A stretch of DNA of 64,000 nucleotides from Codonopsis lanceolata (lineage: Eukaryota; Streptophyta; Magnoliopsida; Asterales; Campanulaceae), in the NCBI GenBank assembly GCA_013146195.2, contig CM028380.1, positions 86,368,049 through 86,432,048 on the forward strand. The letters run 5' to 3'. This document shows positions 22,195 to 35,178 of the stretch, in pieces (position 1 is the stretch's first letter; each line of letters begins with the position of its first letter). Position numbers and translations under genes: made by a program. The notes beneath the pieces were generated by a model. The model saw only the letters and a program-made list of their open reading frames with translations. It made no database searches and was not told where the DNA came from.

Positions 22195-25100
22195 ATGACG
22201 ATAGTTATTTGGAATGCACGGGGGGTGTGTAACAAACCTACCCGAACTTTTTTTAAGCTTCTTGTTAGGCAACATAAGCCGTTTCTATGTGCTATTCTAG
22301 AACCCAAGACTAATGGAGATAGGCTGTTTAAGTTTTGTCGCAGAGTTGGTTTTGATCATAATCTGCATGTGTACCCTATTAATAAACACATTTGGCTTCT
22401 CTGGAATAATCCGGTGGTGGTTAATCTCATGAGTAGTTCGGTTCAACAAATAACGGTCATGGTGAATATTCCGTCGCTTATTCAAACGATGGTTTCATTT
22501 TGTTTATGCACAATGTACTAGGCAGGGGCGGAATGTTTTATGGAGGGAATTAGAGGATATTTCTGTCACCTGTGTCTGCCCGTGGCTTGTCGGGGGCGAT
22601 TTTAATGTTATTAGTCATTCTTCAGAAAAGTTAGGGGGTGCTCCGTGTGATTTTGGTGAGATGGATGATTTTAATAGCTTCATGAACCGGGTCGGTTTGG
22701 TTGATGCGGGTTTTGAAGGCAGTCGTTATACTTGGTGTAATAATCAGACAGGGGGGCATCGGATTTGGAAGCGCTTGGATAGAGTTTTGGTTAATGGTGA
22801 GTTTTGGTTAATGGTGAGTTTCAGTTGCGTTATCCTCGGCTTCGGGTATCGCATTTAGCTACGTCGGTTTCAGATCATTCTCCTCTTCTTCTTGATTTCT
22901 GTGATACAGTGAAGCATAAGAGTGGGTTCAGGTTTCAGAGAATGTGGCTTGATCATCCGGAGTTTCTCACTTTTGTGGCTGATCTGTGGAGTAGACCCAG
23001 TTGGGGTACAGGTATGGCTATGTTATATTCTAAGTTACGTAGTTTAAGAGCTGCTTTACGTGACTGGAATTGGAAGGTCTTTGGGCATGTTCAGAGGAAT
23101 ATTGCAGCTATTCAGGATGATATTCTCCGTCTAGATATGGAAGTGCAAGCAGGTGGTGGTATTGCGGCGGAAGAAGGTCTGCAGGCTGCAAAAGATCGGC
23201 TTAATCAGCTTTTAGAATGGGATAGGGAAATGGTTGAGGTTAAATCGAGGGAGCTATGGGTTCGCGACGGTGATCGGAACACATCCTTTTTTCATGCGAG
23301 TATCAAGGACAGAGCTCATCGGAATGTGATCAGGCTTCGTTTACCGGATGGAACTTTAAGCGAAGATCATGTTCTACTCGGGTTAATGGCTGAGGATTAT
23401 TTTACTGATCTCTTTGCTTCTAGCGGGAATGATGTAGATGAGGGTCTTTTCGATGGAATTCCTTGCACTGTTACAGCTGAGGATAATGATTTCATGACAG
23501 CGGCACCATCTGAAGAAGAAGTATGGATGGCGATTAAATCTCTGAATCCATCTAGTGCTCCAGGCCCCGATGGTTTTACTGGTTGGTTTTTTCAGGGTTG
23601 TTGGTCAATTATCAAGATAGATGTTATGGGCGCAGTGCTGGAATTTTTTAGGGGTGGTGCTATGCACCGGGGTATTTCTTCGGCTTGCATTGTTCTTCTC
23701 CCTAAAGTGGATCAGCCTGATTGTTTGGGGGATTTACGCCCGATTAGTTTGTGTAATTTTGCGGCAAAGATTATTTCAAAAATTTTGGCCTCTCGGTTAG
23801 CTACGTTTCTGCCCAAGATTGTTTCGGAGCATCAGTCAGGTTTTGTTAAAGGTCGTAGCATTCAAGAGAACATTTTATTGGCTCATGAATTGGTGCAACG
23901 TGTGGACACCAAATCTCGAGGAGGTAATGTGGTTTTCAAAGTTGACATGTCCAAGGCCTATGATCGGCTTGAATGGGAGTTTCTTTTACGTGCTTTACAG
24001 GCTTTTGGTTTCGGGCAGGATTTTTGTATGTTGATAAGACAGTTGCTTCAGAACAGTTGGTATTCCTTTAAAATTAATGGGACGTTGTCGGGTTTCTTCA
24101 AGGCCAGTCGCGGGGTGAGGCAAGGGGATACAATCTCTCCTATGTTATTTATTCTTGCCCAGGAGGTTCTCTCTTTCAATTTAAGTAGGGCTGTCACGAA
24201 TGGGATGATTCAACCGTTCAGACACGGTCGTGGGGGCATAGTGGTCACGGGGGCATAGTGGTCACGCACTTTATGCATGATGACATGTTACTTTTTGTAA
24301 TGGTTCCAAGCGTTAAGGGGCTTAAAGGGGCTTAAAAGGTGCTACAAGATTATGAATATTCTTCGGCGCTTGGTGAACTCTAGGCGGTTGGTGAAGAGTG
24401 GGTTTTTCTCTAGTAAGAGTGGGTTTTTCACGAGAATATTTTGAGAATAGAGGTTGGTCGGTTATCGTCATAGAGTATGGCCTTTAACTTATCTTGGGAT
24501 GCCCCTATTTAAGGGTCGCTTTAAGAGAGCTTATTTCGAGAGTTTAGAAAGAAAAGTAATGGGAAGAATTCAAGGTTGGCGTAACAAGCTCCTTTCCTTC
24601 GGAGGTAAGGTGACTCTTATTAAAGCCATTTTGTGTAGCATTCCTGTATGCTATGGCCGCATTGAAGGTTCCAAAGTCTGTTCTCCTTCGGTTAGAGCAA
24701 AAAAAATAGCTGATTTCCTATGGAGTGCAAAGGGTGCTCATCGTACTCATTGGGTTGCATGGAAGCGAGTGTGTCGGCCTATGGAAGAAGGGGGGCTGGG
24801 CTTTAGATCTTTAGCTCAGGTCATGGATGCGCTACATGCAAAACTTGCATGGAAAGTATTAAATAAGGAGGGCTTATGGGCTAGGTTTTGTATGGGCAAA
24901 TATGGTTTGGACAGTTCAGTGGGTTCGCGCCATAGTACGCCGTCGTGGAAAGCCATTTGTGCTCAAATTCCTCTTGTTCGCCAAACCAGCAGATGGATTA
25001 TCGGGCAAGGAAATGTTTCTTTCTGGGATGATAATTGGTGCGGCGTTAGGTTGATTGGGCCTCTTCCGATTGATAGAAGTCTCTCGGTTGCTACGGCTAT

Positions 25101-26299
25101 GGGACAACTGGCTGATATCATTCCCTGTATTCCTCCTGAACATAGCGATGCAGTTCAAAGATATTACATGTATTGATTCCGTGCCCGATAAGCTTGCTAG
25201 CGAGCTTGCCCGTGAATTTAAAGCTCGTGATTTTTGGCAAAGACTTGAGTTCGAAATCACATGCGCTGGCTCAATTAATTTGGCAACCATGGCTTCCATT
25301 GCGAGTTAGTTGTTTTTTATGGAAATTGTTCCATAATGCATTACCAGTTGACGCAAACGTGCAGGCCCGGAAAATTCCTCTAGCTTCTTGGTGTTGTTGT
25401 TGTGGAGACTTGCATGAAACGGAGAATATTATACATCTTTTTGTTAAGTCAACGGTGGCAGTCAGTTTATGGTCCCAATTTGCTGCTTGTTTCGGTCTGC
25501 CAAGGCAATATTCTAGCATTGATCATCTTTTTTCGGTTTGGTCCTCAGTTTCACTTAGGTCGCAGTTGGGGGTAACTATGATTAGTATTTTTGCATATAC
25601 TTGCTGGGAAATCTGGAAGTCTCGCTGTGCAGCAATTTTTGATAATCAACAGATGATGGGTAATAAAATAGCAGTTAGGGTTCTTGAAGGTGTGCTGTTC
25701 TTCATGGTTTTGTCCCTAAGACTCTAAGCAATCGGGGTGCTTGTGTGGTTATGCAATCTCTTCAGTTACCGAGCAGAAGTATTTCAGTCAAACAAGGTCG
25801 TTGGGTTCGTTGGTCTCCTCCTGTTATGGGATATAAGCTCAACACTGATGGTTCTTCCAAAGACGGGAGGTGTACAGGTGGGGGTGTTGTTAGGAATGCA
25901 AACGGGGATTTTATTCATGCTTTTTCCAGCGATTATGGCAATGGTTCAAATATGAGAGCGGAAATAATGGCGCTTCGAGAGGGTCTTCAGCTTTGTAGGT
26001 CTCTCTTGCTTGATGATGTGATGATTGAGTCCGATTCTTTAACAGTTGTTAATGTCCTATCCAAAGGGCATCAAGAGCCGTGGCAGTATGTATATCAGCT
26101 TCGCGATTGTCGGCGACTGTTAGGGGATCTTAAGTTACAGCATGTCTACAGGGAGCAGAACACGGTGGCAGATAGATTAGCTGTTGTTGCACACGAGCAT
26201 GGTAGTCAGTTAGTTTTTTCAGATTACTTATCTTTACCAGTCAGTGTTAAAAGGGCTTTAATTTTTGATTCGCATGGCATATATAGTTTTAGAAAATAG
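22195..26299 (+). pseudogene. LINE ORF2: endonuclease, RT, zf-RVT, RNase H, frameshifted
   Basis: Endonuclease start TIVIWNARGVCNK at 22195, then a frame loss near 22500. RLDRVL and SDHSPLLLDF lie near 22780-22900. The RT follows: GFTGWFFQGCW, LRPISLCN, FKVDMSKAYDRLEW, RQGDTISPMLF, and a catalytic box reading FMHDDMLLF at about 24271-24300 that keeps both aspartates. The zf-RVT part is near 25,300-25,480 (WKLFHNALPVDANVQ, CCCCG, HLF). RNase H is near 25,830-26,200 (NTDGSSKDGR, RAEIMALREGL, ESDSL). Short tandem duplications at 22785-22818, 24232-24265, 24317-24336 and 24394-24429 disrupt the frame. Another frame change lies near 25,170-25,730. Confidence 0.9.
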
Positions 26300-26419
26300 T
26301 TGTCGAGATTGTTTTTGTTTAGTTCTAGAGGTAAGGCTCCTTTGTCCCCCCGTTCTAAGGGTAAGGCTGGTTGTCCCCCTCATGTTTGTTATCTTTTGAT
26401 TTTCTTAATAAATTTTGCG

Positions 26420-26435
26420 CAGGGTGCCGTCCCTG
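26420..26435 (+). other. Stem-loop just before the LINE poly(A)
   Basis: CAGGGTGCCGTCCCTG: a 5-bp stem and 6-base loop, nine bases before poly(A). The same structure is at 32026-32041. A variant with a changed but still paired stem is at 14317-14330. Confidence 0.6.
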
Positions 26436-28792
26436 CTTCTAAAAAAAAAAAAAAAAAAAGGGACTTAATCTCACTTAAAAATGGACCTATAAGGGCTTGA
26501 CACTTGTTTTCCACTCACTCTCTCACCTCTTAGTGTACCATGGCTGGAGAACTCCACTCATTACACCCCCTAAAATTAGATGTTTACAGCCACCATGGAT
26601 GAGAGCTTGAGTGTGGGAGATTCTTGGTGAGATTAGTGTGTGTTTTGTGATTTCCCGGAGATCTGGCCACCCGATTTTGGATTCGAGACCGCCCAATCGT
26701 AGCTATCGACGAGGAGACTACTAATCCTTACTTTGTTTTCCTTTTTCTCAGCCTTTTCTAAGCTTAAGGTATGCTTCTAATCCCTGAAAATTTGTATGCT
26801 CAATATAATGACATACTCCCTTCATAATAGTTGTAGTATACATGCTTAGGAAGACTTCATATGAAGTAGAAATCTTCTTTTCAACAAGTTATACATCTGG
26901 AAATTATGGGGCTGATTTGTTAAGTTATTAATTTGGGTTTGGGTAAAGAATTAATGTGGTTCTAATTGTGCTTAGGATTAATTCTTGTGAAGGAATTCAT
27001 TACAATTGTTAACTTTAAAGAATTTTTCATGTTAGGGTTAAATTCTGGAAATTTTGGGGCTGCCCTCTACACCTAATAAATTAGGTTTGTGTATAGCATT
27101 AAAAGTGTTCTAAACATGACTTGGAACAACTAATGTTCATGGACTTGTTGGAATTGGAAACTTCAATGAGACGACTAGTTTAGGATTTCACCAATTAGGA
27201 AGAAACCTCACAGATTCAGTCCTAATTTTGGGCTGTTTTCCGGAAACTACTGGCACTAACCTACTACATGGAATTGCCTAAAAATATTATATGTAGGTCA
27301 TGTGTATGTTAAGTGATTCTCTGTAAATTTTATAAATTTTGGAGTTCGGGAAGTATTTTTAATGAATCATGAACCATGGCTGCAACAGTGAGTCTGAACA
27401 AGGGGAACTGGTTATTAATATGATCTTCATGAGATCATAAATCAATCAATACATATCCAATTGGAGTGTTTTAAAATGGTAAACTATAGATAAAAAAGTC
27501 TAGTTTTTGGAAATGTAATATGTGTATCATTTGGATCAATGAGGAATTTTTGGTGAAGTTTGTATGATGGACATGCAGTACAGGCCACATCAGTAAATCA
27601 GATTTCTGACATGAACTTGGAGGGGCTTTATTTTGATGAATTCAAGTCCTAATGGAGAAATTTAAAAGTCTAAAGTATAGTATCAAGCGTCTAGTTTCAT
27701 ACTAGGCAATGATCCACTCATTTGGAGTTGTTATAAATTCATGGATGAATTTACAAGTTGACTAAGCAGAATGAGTCACAACAGAGAACCATATTTTTAA
27801 CATGAACTTGAGGTGACTGTATTTTGATGAATACAGGTCCAAATAGAGTACTTTAAAGTGCTAAATTATAGTTCCAAGAGTCTAGTTTCTGAATATATAT
27901 AATTCATGAAATTTTGAGTTGTGAGGAAATAATGGTCGAATTTATAAATTGACTGGGCAGAATAATCATAACAGAAAAACAGATTATTAGTTTGATCTTG
28001 ATATGATCATAGATTGATGAACACAAGTCCAAATGAAGTGATTTAAAAGGCTAAGTTATAGTTTAAAGAGCCTAATGATTTGTTGAACACAAGTCCAAAT
28101 GAGAGGAATTTTTAATGCAATTAGAAAGATTGATGCGCCGAATGATTTGTAATATTTGAACTTGTTAAGGATTGATTCTCCATACTTGATGAATATGACT
28201 TATAAAGCATATATTGTTTCTTGCCTTCAAGCATTTTCTACTATTGGGTTGTTAACTTGCTATGAAATTTGGATTCCACTAATAGGTGGGATTATGAACT
28301 TGAATTGAACTAAGACTTGATTTGATATTAATCAACTCAGGCTTCCATTTTCTACTTGACTTATTGATATGTGAACTAGGGTTCGTAAATGGAAAGAGAA
28401 CCCAGCTATGCCTTAAACAAGAACATAGAAGGGCTAGAAATGCATATAACATTTATACCCTATTTGGATGAAACCGTAGTAAGGACTCAACGGAGTCGAG
28501 TTAAGGAACAATTGAACCTTACGAGGATCGTGGTGAGATCCTATGATAATTATATTCCATTTGACTAGATTACTATCTTTTGAGACTTGAATCGAATAGA
28601 GTGAACAACTTGACACTTATGATTTAGAGACTCAAATGAGCTCCTATTGTGGTTTTGTGATTATTGTAGCAATGTGCATAATCGTATGAGTTTAGTAGAT
28701 AATTATATCTACTTGAGAATTAGCAAGTAAACATCTACTTGTGCATTGCATATAAGTCCAGCTGGCATTACTTGAGTTTTCATGTTGAAGGT

Positions 28793-28901
28793 GGGACGAT
28801 GCATTGTCTTCACGAATTATGGGATTCGTGGTTGCAATGTATCGCCGTACCGGATTCGGTTTTCACACACCCCTCCACTACTAGCTACAGTGGGGAAGTA
28901 G
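28793..28901. repeat. Conserved block shared by both long LTR copies
   Basis: Shares runs such as GGGACGATGCATTGTC, TTCACGAATT, GGGATTCGTG, CACACACCCCTCCAC and GGGGAAGTAG with the minus strand of 35068-35178. It is the best-conserved non-terminal part of the two copies. Confidence 0.8.
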
Positions 28902-30277
28902 CCCCCTTTGTCATAACCAATTGAGCGCATTGGCTAGTGCTATTTTCCCGAGTAGAGAGCTCGGTACTTTGATACCCGATCATGGGTATCACTGGCACGA
29001 TATGATTAACAGTTATGATTACAGGAGCAATACGACGACTGTGATTTGGTAGCTTCTCAATCCCTTATGTGGCTTCCTATGGGCACTTATGTGATAACAA
29101 AGTGTTAGTTGAACATGAGATCATATTGACCATGTTTGTATGTATTAATGTTATTGAGAGACTTGATGTGTATATATATAAATATGCACACTTATACATA
29201 ATGATTCTGTGAACAACTTGATTTGTATATATATAGATATATATACTTGCATATGATGTTTTTATAGAAACTACCTTCTAATTCATTTGATTTGTGTTTG
29301 AACAGGGGATTACACCCTGGTTCATTTGGACAGTTTAGTAAGTAAGAAGAAATGACTATCTTGTGGAGTATCTAAACGATATGATGCCTCTTCACGGGTT
29401 TTTCTGTCATTTGTAAAATGACACCATGATTATTTTTATGTTACATAATTATATGTTACATATCTCTTGTAGTAGCGTACTGGGTCATTATGACTCATTC
29501 CGTACTTTGTTTCTAGTTGCAGTAAATTGGTAGCCGTGTTGAGGTCGAGTAGATCGTGACTGTAGCAGGGCGCAGCTGATCGATAGATCGAGATTAGATC
29601 ATGTGGTTCATGTTAGTAGTAGCAGACATCCCCGAGTAGTAGCTTGTGGTGTCTTATTTCTTTTTAGTATCGTCACATATATTATGTACCTTGCTATTCT
29701 TGTGAGATCGATTTTGTAAAGTTATCTAGACTTTACGGTCGGGTAGATACTTGGGTATTTGTATTGTTTCTTCTTCGGCCGATGGGTTGTGTCGTGCCAT
29801 TATTCGTGGTTTTAGTATTTACTTCAGTTATCTCCCGAGCACACAGTAGCTTTGGGGCTTTTCTTTATTCTAAATTGTTATAGTTGTTGGTAAACCCCGG
29901 TATACTTTAGCCGTGGGTAATTGTTATCAGGTTGGTTCTTTGTTGAAACGCCGGCCTGGAGTGTCGATGGTTTGTTCAGCGTCTGCAATGTTGCGGCACG
30001 CGAATTTTGTTTTTCCCCCTTTGAGAGATAATGTCTCTCTTGGTTTCTTTGGCTTTTGTTTCGAGCTTCATAGCTCGGGACTTCTTTTACTTATTGCTTT
30101 CGCTAATTCGATTTTTGAAATACCGTATTTTAGTGCGGCTTTATGCTCATGTTTAGAGCTTGTTAGCTCGACTGTTGGACTCGCACTACTGCTTAACAAG
30201 TGTTTGTCCTCATCTTATGTTTGTTCCAGCGACACGACCTTGGGATTTAGTGTTGGAATCCGGGTCGGGTCGTGACA

Positions 30278-31005
30278 GTAATGAGATACCCTATGGTTTG
30301 GCAAGTACATTTCTACTAGAGCCATGGCCTCAGATCCATAAGCGAGGGAAAAAACTGTTTCTCCAGTGGGCCCTTTAACCGATGTTCTGACCGCCCATAG
30401 GACTGATGGCAACTCATCTACTCATCTCCCTGCTCTATCCTCAAGATTTCTTTTGAGGGTGTGTAAAACTTTCTTGTTAGCTGCCTCAGCCTGCCCATTG
30501 CCTAGAGGATATGCCACAGAGGATTGCCAATGCTTCACACGCATCTGCTTGCATGCCTTTGTGAACCTCTCTGAGAACTGTGTCCCATGATCAGAAACTA
30601 TAGCCCGGGGTACCCCAAAACGACACCAAATATGATCGTGTACAAAGTCTATCACATTAACCTCACTGATGGTTGTCAAAGGCTTGGCCTCTACCCATTT
30701 GGTGAAGTAATATACAACAACTACCGTGTACTTAAACTTTGAGTGAGCTAACGGGAAAGGACCAGACAGATCTATCCCCCACATGTCAAAAGGCCATAAA
30801 GCCACCACCGCAGTCTGCTCGGTAGAAGGTAATCGCAGTATATCAGCATAACGTTGACACTTATCACATTGCCGAACATACATCTATGTGTCTCGCCTCA
30901 AGGTAATCCAATAAAAGCCTGCAGCCAAAACCTTTTCCGCCAGCGACCGTTGACCCGGGTGCCCTCCACATTTTCCTTCATGAATTTCCCCCAGTATGCC
31001 CTCGG
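30278..31005 (-). pseudogene. Tat-lineage integrase, N-terminal and catalytic parts
   Basis: Minus strand: the zinc-binding end CDKCQRYA near 30860, then WGIDLSGPFP (first Asp), VSDHGTQF (second Asp, His in place of the usual Asn next to it) and GNGQAEAANKK (Glu). A TGA stop at 30420-30422 follows. The frame then resumes with LPSVLWAVRT and TGETVFSLAYGSEA to RVSHY, where long LTR copy A interrupts it. The remainder is at 19500-19852. Confidence 0.9.
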
Positions 31006-31761
31006 TCATCTCTGGCCGCACACATCTAAGCAAAGGCCTGATATATGACCGCCTATAGAGAATTTTATCCTATATATCAGCAACGGCCCTTGCTTGATGT
31101 AATCTTTTAAATCATCTATCCAGCACTTCGTAGCGAGCTCAACATCCATAATTACCTCTTTCTCTATCATTGGAACCTCCAAATATTCAATCATAACCCC
31201 TGGGTGTAAATATTGAATTTCATCTTCAGCCATCTTCAAAAGGTAATCCGCACGCATATTGTCCTCTCGGCCAATTCTAACCAACTCTCAGTAATCAAAA
31301 TCCTTCAAAATCTCCTTCACCATGGTACAGTATCGAACCAAAACCGGATGATGGATAGCATAATCACCCTTGACATGATTTACAACCAGCTGCGAATCAC
31401 AGTAAATTACCATCTTACGCACTCCTACGTCCTGCGTGAGCTCAAGCCCCGCGATCAAAGCCTCATACTCTGCTTGGTTATTTGATGCTGGAAACTTAAA
31501 ACGCAAAGCCTTCTCAAACTCCGCATCTTGCTCGGGTGGAACTAATACAAGACCTGCTCCGCTTCCGAGCCTGCTAGCTGATCCGTCCACATGTACCTCC
31601 CAGCAATAATCCGGGCAAGGCCGTTGAATAGGGACATTCGTCGATGCAGACTGGGTGGAAATCTCCTCCTCGCCTGAATTCTTGAAACTAGTCTTAGCCA
31701 CAAAGTCTGCCAAAGCTTGTGCCTTAATTGCTCGTCGAGGCTGGTAATCTATCTGAAACTC
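31006..31761 (-). pseudogene. Tat-lineage second (archaeal-type) RNase H and linker
   Basis: Minus strand: WEVHVDGSASRLGSGAGLVL, NNQAEYEALIAGLELTQDVG and YCDSQLVVNHVKG. This is the extra RNase H domain that marks the Tat lineage. A stop near 31288 is followed by a linker (RADYLLKMAEDEI). The 5' end joins the pol frame across the LINE tail at the motif FQID. Confidence 0.88.
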
Positions 31762-32054
31762 CAGCTTTGGGTTGTGATTCTTCGGCTGACTCCAGCTATG
31801 TCACTGCTCAGGATCTTCCTCCCCGCATTCGTGGTGCTATGTTTCTGGATAAAGATGGTACTCCATATCTTAGACTTTCTAGATAGTTTGGTTTTTTATT
31901 TTAAGCTTCCTTTTCGTCAAATGTATTTCTTTTTTGAGGCCAGACTCCTCTGTCCTCCCATTATAAGGGCAAGGCTGGTCGTCCCCCTCAAGTTTGTATA
32001 TTTTTTTCTTATTAATAAAATTCTGCAGGGTGCCGTCCCTGTTTCCTAAAAAAA
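31762..32054 (+). mobile_element. 5'-truncated LINE insertion with target duplication
   Basis: Plus strand: encodes the end of ORF2 (LPPRIRGAMFLDKDG, then a stop), a 3' untranslated region with AATAAA and the CAGGG...CCCTG stem, and poly(A). The duplication TCTATCTGAAACTC occurs at 31748-31761 and 32057-32070 with adjoining A residues. It cuts the Tat pol frame at FQID. Confidence 0.92.
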
Positions 32055-32070
32055 AATCTATCTGAAACTC

Positions 32071-33675
32071 GGCCAACTCAATTGACCCAGTGAGCAAACG
32101 ACCAGAAGAATCTGGTTTGTGTAGAATTTTCCTGAGGGGCGTGTCTGTGTAAACAATGATGGGGTGTGCAGAAAAATAAGCTCGGAGTTTTCGAGCAACT
32201 ACAAAAAGTGAATTAGCCAATTTTTCTGCATTAAAATAACGCCCTTCCACCGCGGTGAGAGCCTTTGAAACATAGTACACAGGCTTTTGGAGATTACATT
32301 CTTCCCTAACTAATACAGCATCCACAGCCTGCTTTGTGGCCGCGAGATACACAAACAAATTTTCACCAAGGACCGGGCTGCTTAACAATGGAGGCTGTCC
32401 CAGGTATTCCACCAGCTGCTTGAAAGGCTCCTGACACCCTTTTGTCCATTCAAACCCCTTATTTCCACGTAGCACTTTGAAAAAAAGGCAGACACCTTTC
32501 TGCTGACTTGGAAATGAAACGACCAAGAGCAATGACTCGGCTGTTAAAGTTTTGGACATCCTTGATGCAGCGAGGAGGCTTCATGGTGACCAATGCCTGA
32601 ATTTTTTCTGGGTTGGCATCAATACCTCGTTCGTTTACCATAAACCCCAGGAACTTGCCCGCCTTTACCCCGAACACACACTTGCTCGGGTTAAGCTTCA
32701 CGTTATTCTTCCTGAGATTATCAAAGGTCTCTTCCAGGTCAAGGGCATGATCATGTCCTTTGGTCTTCACCACCATGTCATCAATGTACGCCTCAACATT
32801 CCTACCAATCTGCGAGCTAAAAACTTTATTCATCATTCGCTGATAAGTATCTCTTGCATTCTTCAGACCGAAAGACATCATTTCGTAACTATAGAGACCT
32901 CCCGCTGCTCGAAAAGCTGTCAAGGCTTTATCCTTTTCATTCATCTTCACCTGATGATACCCTGAATATGCATCAATGAAGCTCAAAAACTCAAAACCTG
33001 CCATGGCATCCACCAGCTTGTCAATGCGAGGCAGAGGATAACAATCTTTTGGGCATGCTTTATTGAGGTCGGTGAAATCCACACACATCCTCCACTTTCC
33101 ATTTGACTTTTTAACCATCACCACGTTAGCCAACCAAGTAGGATAGTGAATTTCCTCGATAATATCTACACTGAGCAATTTTTCGACCTCCTCCTTGATC
33201 GCTTTATCCTTTTCGATGGAATATATTCTAGGCCGCTGCTGAATTGGCCTGAAAAATGGACCCACACTAAGGCAATGAACTGCAACGTCCTTTCTAACCC
33301 CATGCATATCTTCTGGCTTCCACGCGAACACATCCAGTCTGTTCTGGAGTTGCTTGATCAATCTATCCCAGGATTCCGCCGATAATGCTCTGCCAATCTT
33401 TATTTTCTGCTCGGGATAAGCAGAATTAATGACAACTTCTTCAAGCTCGTCCTGAGCTGTAAATTCGGGTTCATCCCGCATCTGGAGCGTTACATATTCC
33501 ACCTTTTCTTCCTCAGCCTGTGTTTCTGCGGCATCAAGCTGGTCCAGCTCCATATCCATAGCCCGTTCGACTTGTCCCCCGACCCCATCATCGGCAAAAG
33601 ACAAGTGACTTACTCTGGGTGATGCTGCTCGCCCTGTACCGAACTCTCGCCGACCATAGCAATCGTCGGACCTAC
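32071..33675 (-). pseudogene. Tat-lineage reverse transcriptase and first RNase H
   Basis: RT domain on the minus strand: YPTWLANVVMVKKSNGKWRM, DFTDLNKACPKDCYPLP, FIDAYSGYHQVKM, MMSFGLKNARDTYQRMM and catalytic YIDDMVVKT (near 32770-32800). After a frame change around 32,520 come FFKVLRGNKGFEWT and the RNase H part (VYYVSKALTAVEGRYF, VYTDTPLRKILHKPD). The catalytic YIDD is intact. The 5' end is cut at 33675 by long LTR copy B. Confidence 0.92.
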
Positions 33676-35067
33676 TGTGACGACCCGACCCGGATCCCAA
33701 TACGAGACCCCAAGGTCGTGACGTCAAAACACACAAACAACAAGCAATGACAAATAATGGGTAAGGCCATAACGGCAATACACCAACAACTTAAAACGCA
33801 TGCGGAAGGGAAACATAAAATCACAGTGGCGCCCGAGCTAACAAGCTTAAACTAAAAACAACCAAAGAGATAATTAATCTCTCGATCCAAAAATTCGACG
33901 CACGTGCCGCAATATTGGGCACGTAGAGAAAACTCCATGTCATGCGACACAAATATATAGCGTAAATAAACCAAGTCATCGTCGACGTTATAGCCGGAAC
34001 CTAACATTACACTAAGTCTAAGACTCTAGTCTAACATACTCAACTGCTAAAAACATGCCGGAGAACAATCATAATAATTTAACCATCATGATAGCATACT
34101 AAAATATAACCATCAACATACACCAAGCGCGACTAACACAAGTCGACTACCAAAAAGAATAAGCATTAACCAACATAAGTATAAATATTACATTTACAAA
34201 TAAATTTGCTACCCGTCATGAAGTTTACATAACTTCACTTTCCCAACGTCCTTACCAAACAAAAACTAAGGCTACAAAAATACATTAAAGTAGCAACCTT
34301 TACAAAAATTACACTTTTGGCCTAGACTCGGCAGATTCCTTCGAATTACTAGCTCGGCTCGAATCTAAGGAAAACAAAGCAAACGAGTAAGTCATAATGA
34401 CATAGTAAGCTACTAAAGATGCAATTTCATGGCATGGTATTATGCGCAAAATAAAACATATACATCTCATGTCATACTTATGATATAACATTTCATGATA
34501 TAATTCTCATCATAACCCAATCTCATCAATAAACACATAGAACATAGTTCTACTTAATTTATCAGAAAGTCGTCCATATCATATAGATTATGCATCTAAA
34601 CTCCAATAACATGTAGCATGTTATTTCTACATTTCAACTTATCACCATCTCACATAAACCAATTACACCATGAGTTTCATAATTTTTCATTTATCACAAC
34701 TCATATAATAATTCATGAATGGGAGACTATTGTTTCCATTCTAATCATAAATAGCATGTTATATTTTTAGTATAACATAAATCATAAAAATCATCATTTC
34801 ATTAGCATGCTATATTTTTATTATAATATTTTATCAATAAATCATCATCTCATGAAAATCATACTATTAACCATGTAGCACAACAATTCATACGTGCTCA
34901 TAAAATAAACCACATAAGCGAGAGAAGATGATTTTCCTTTCCGTTTCCAGCGTGTAACTCCTGCGGAAACAAACGTGTCCTCGTGGCCCTCGTGGCATCG
35001 ACGTCCCCGAACAGCTCTCGTCGGGTTACATAGCTATCAAAGTCATGTGTATTACTCTAACTAAGAT

Positions 35068-35178
35068 CAGCTACTTCCCCATCGTGGCCATCGGTGGAGG
35101 GGTGTGTGCAAACCCGGCGCGGAGATCCATTGCGATCACGAATCCCACAATTCGTGAAGACAATGCATCGTCCCGCCA
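35068..35178. repeat. Conserved block, partner of 28793-28901
   Basis: Reverse-complement match to the block in copy A, with long runs of identity. Confidence 0.8.

Larger units (their letters stand above)
20484..26459 (+). mobile_element. Full-length LINE (L1-like, RNase H-bearing)
   Basis: 5,976 bp, ending in an 18-base poly(A). It is flanked by a perfect 14-bp target duplication, AGGGACTTAATCTC (20470-20483, and 26459-26472 with the first A shared with the tail). Two ORFs are present: ORF1 is open and ORF2 is broken. It is inserted in long LTR copy A about 28 bp before a possible TATA (TATAAGG). Two truncated relatives lie at 14266-14357 and 31762-32054. Confidence 0.93.
19853..30277 (+). 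mobile_element. Solo long LTR, copy A, carrying a nested LINE
   Basis: Begins TGTGAGACC and ends GGGTCGTGACA, flanked by ATAAT/GTAAT. Removing the nested LINE (20484-26459 plus one duplication copy) leaves about 4.4 kb of non-coding DNA. It matches copy B at 33676-37841 in opposite orientation. Both share terminal phrases and a strongly conserved block (28793-28901 here). No internal gag-pol is present, so it reads as a solo LTR of a large-LTR gypsy family. A short ORF near 29,913 has no recognisable product. Confidence 0.8.
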
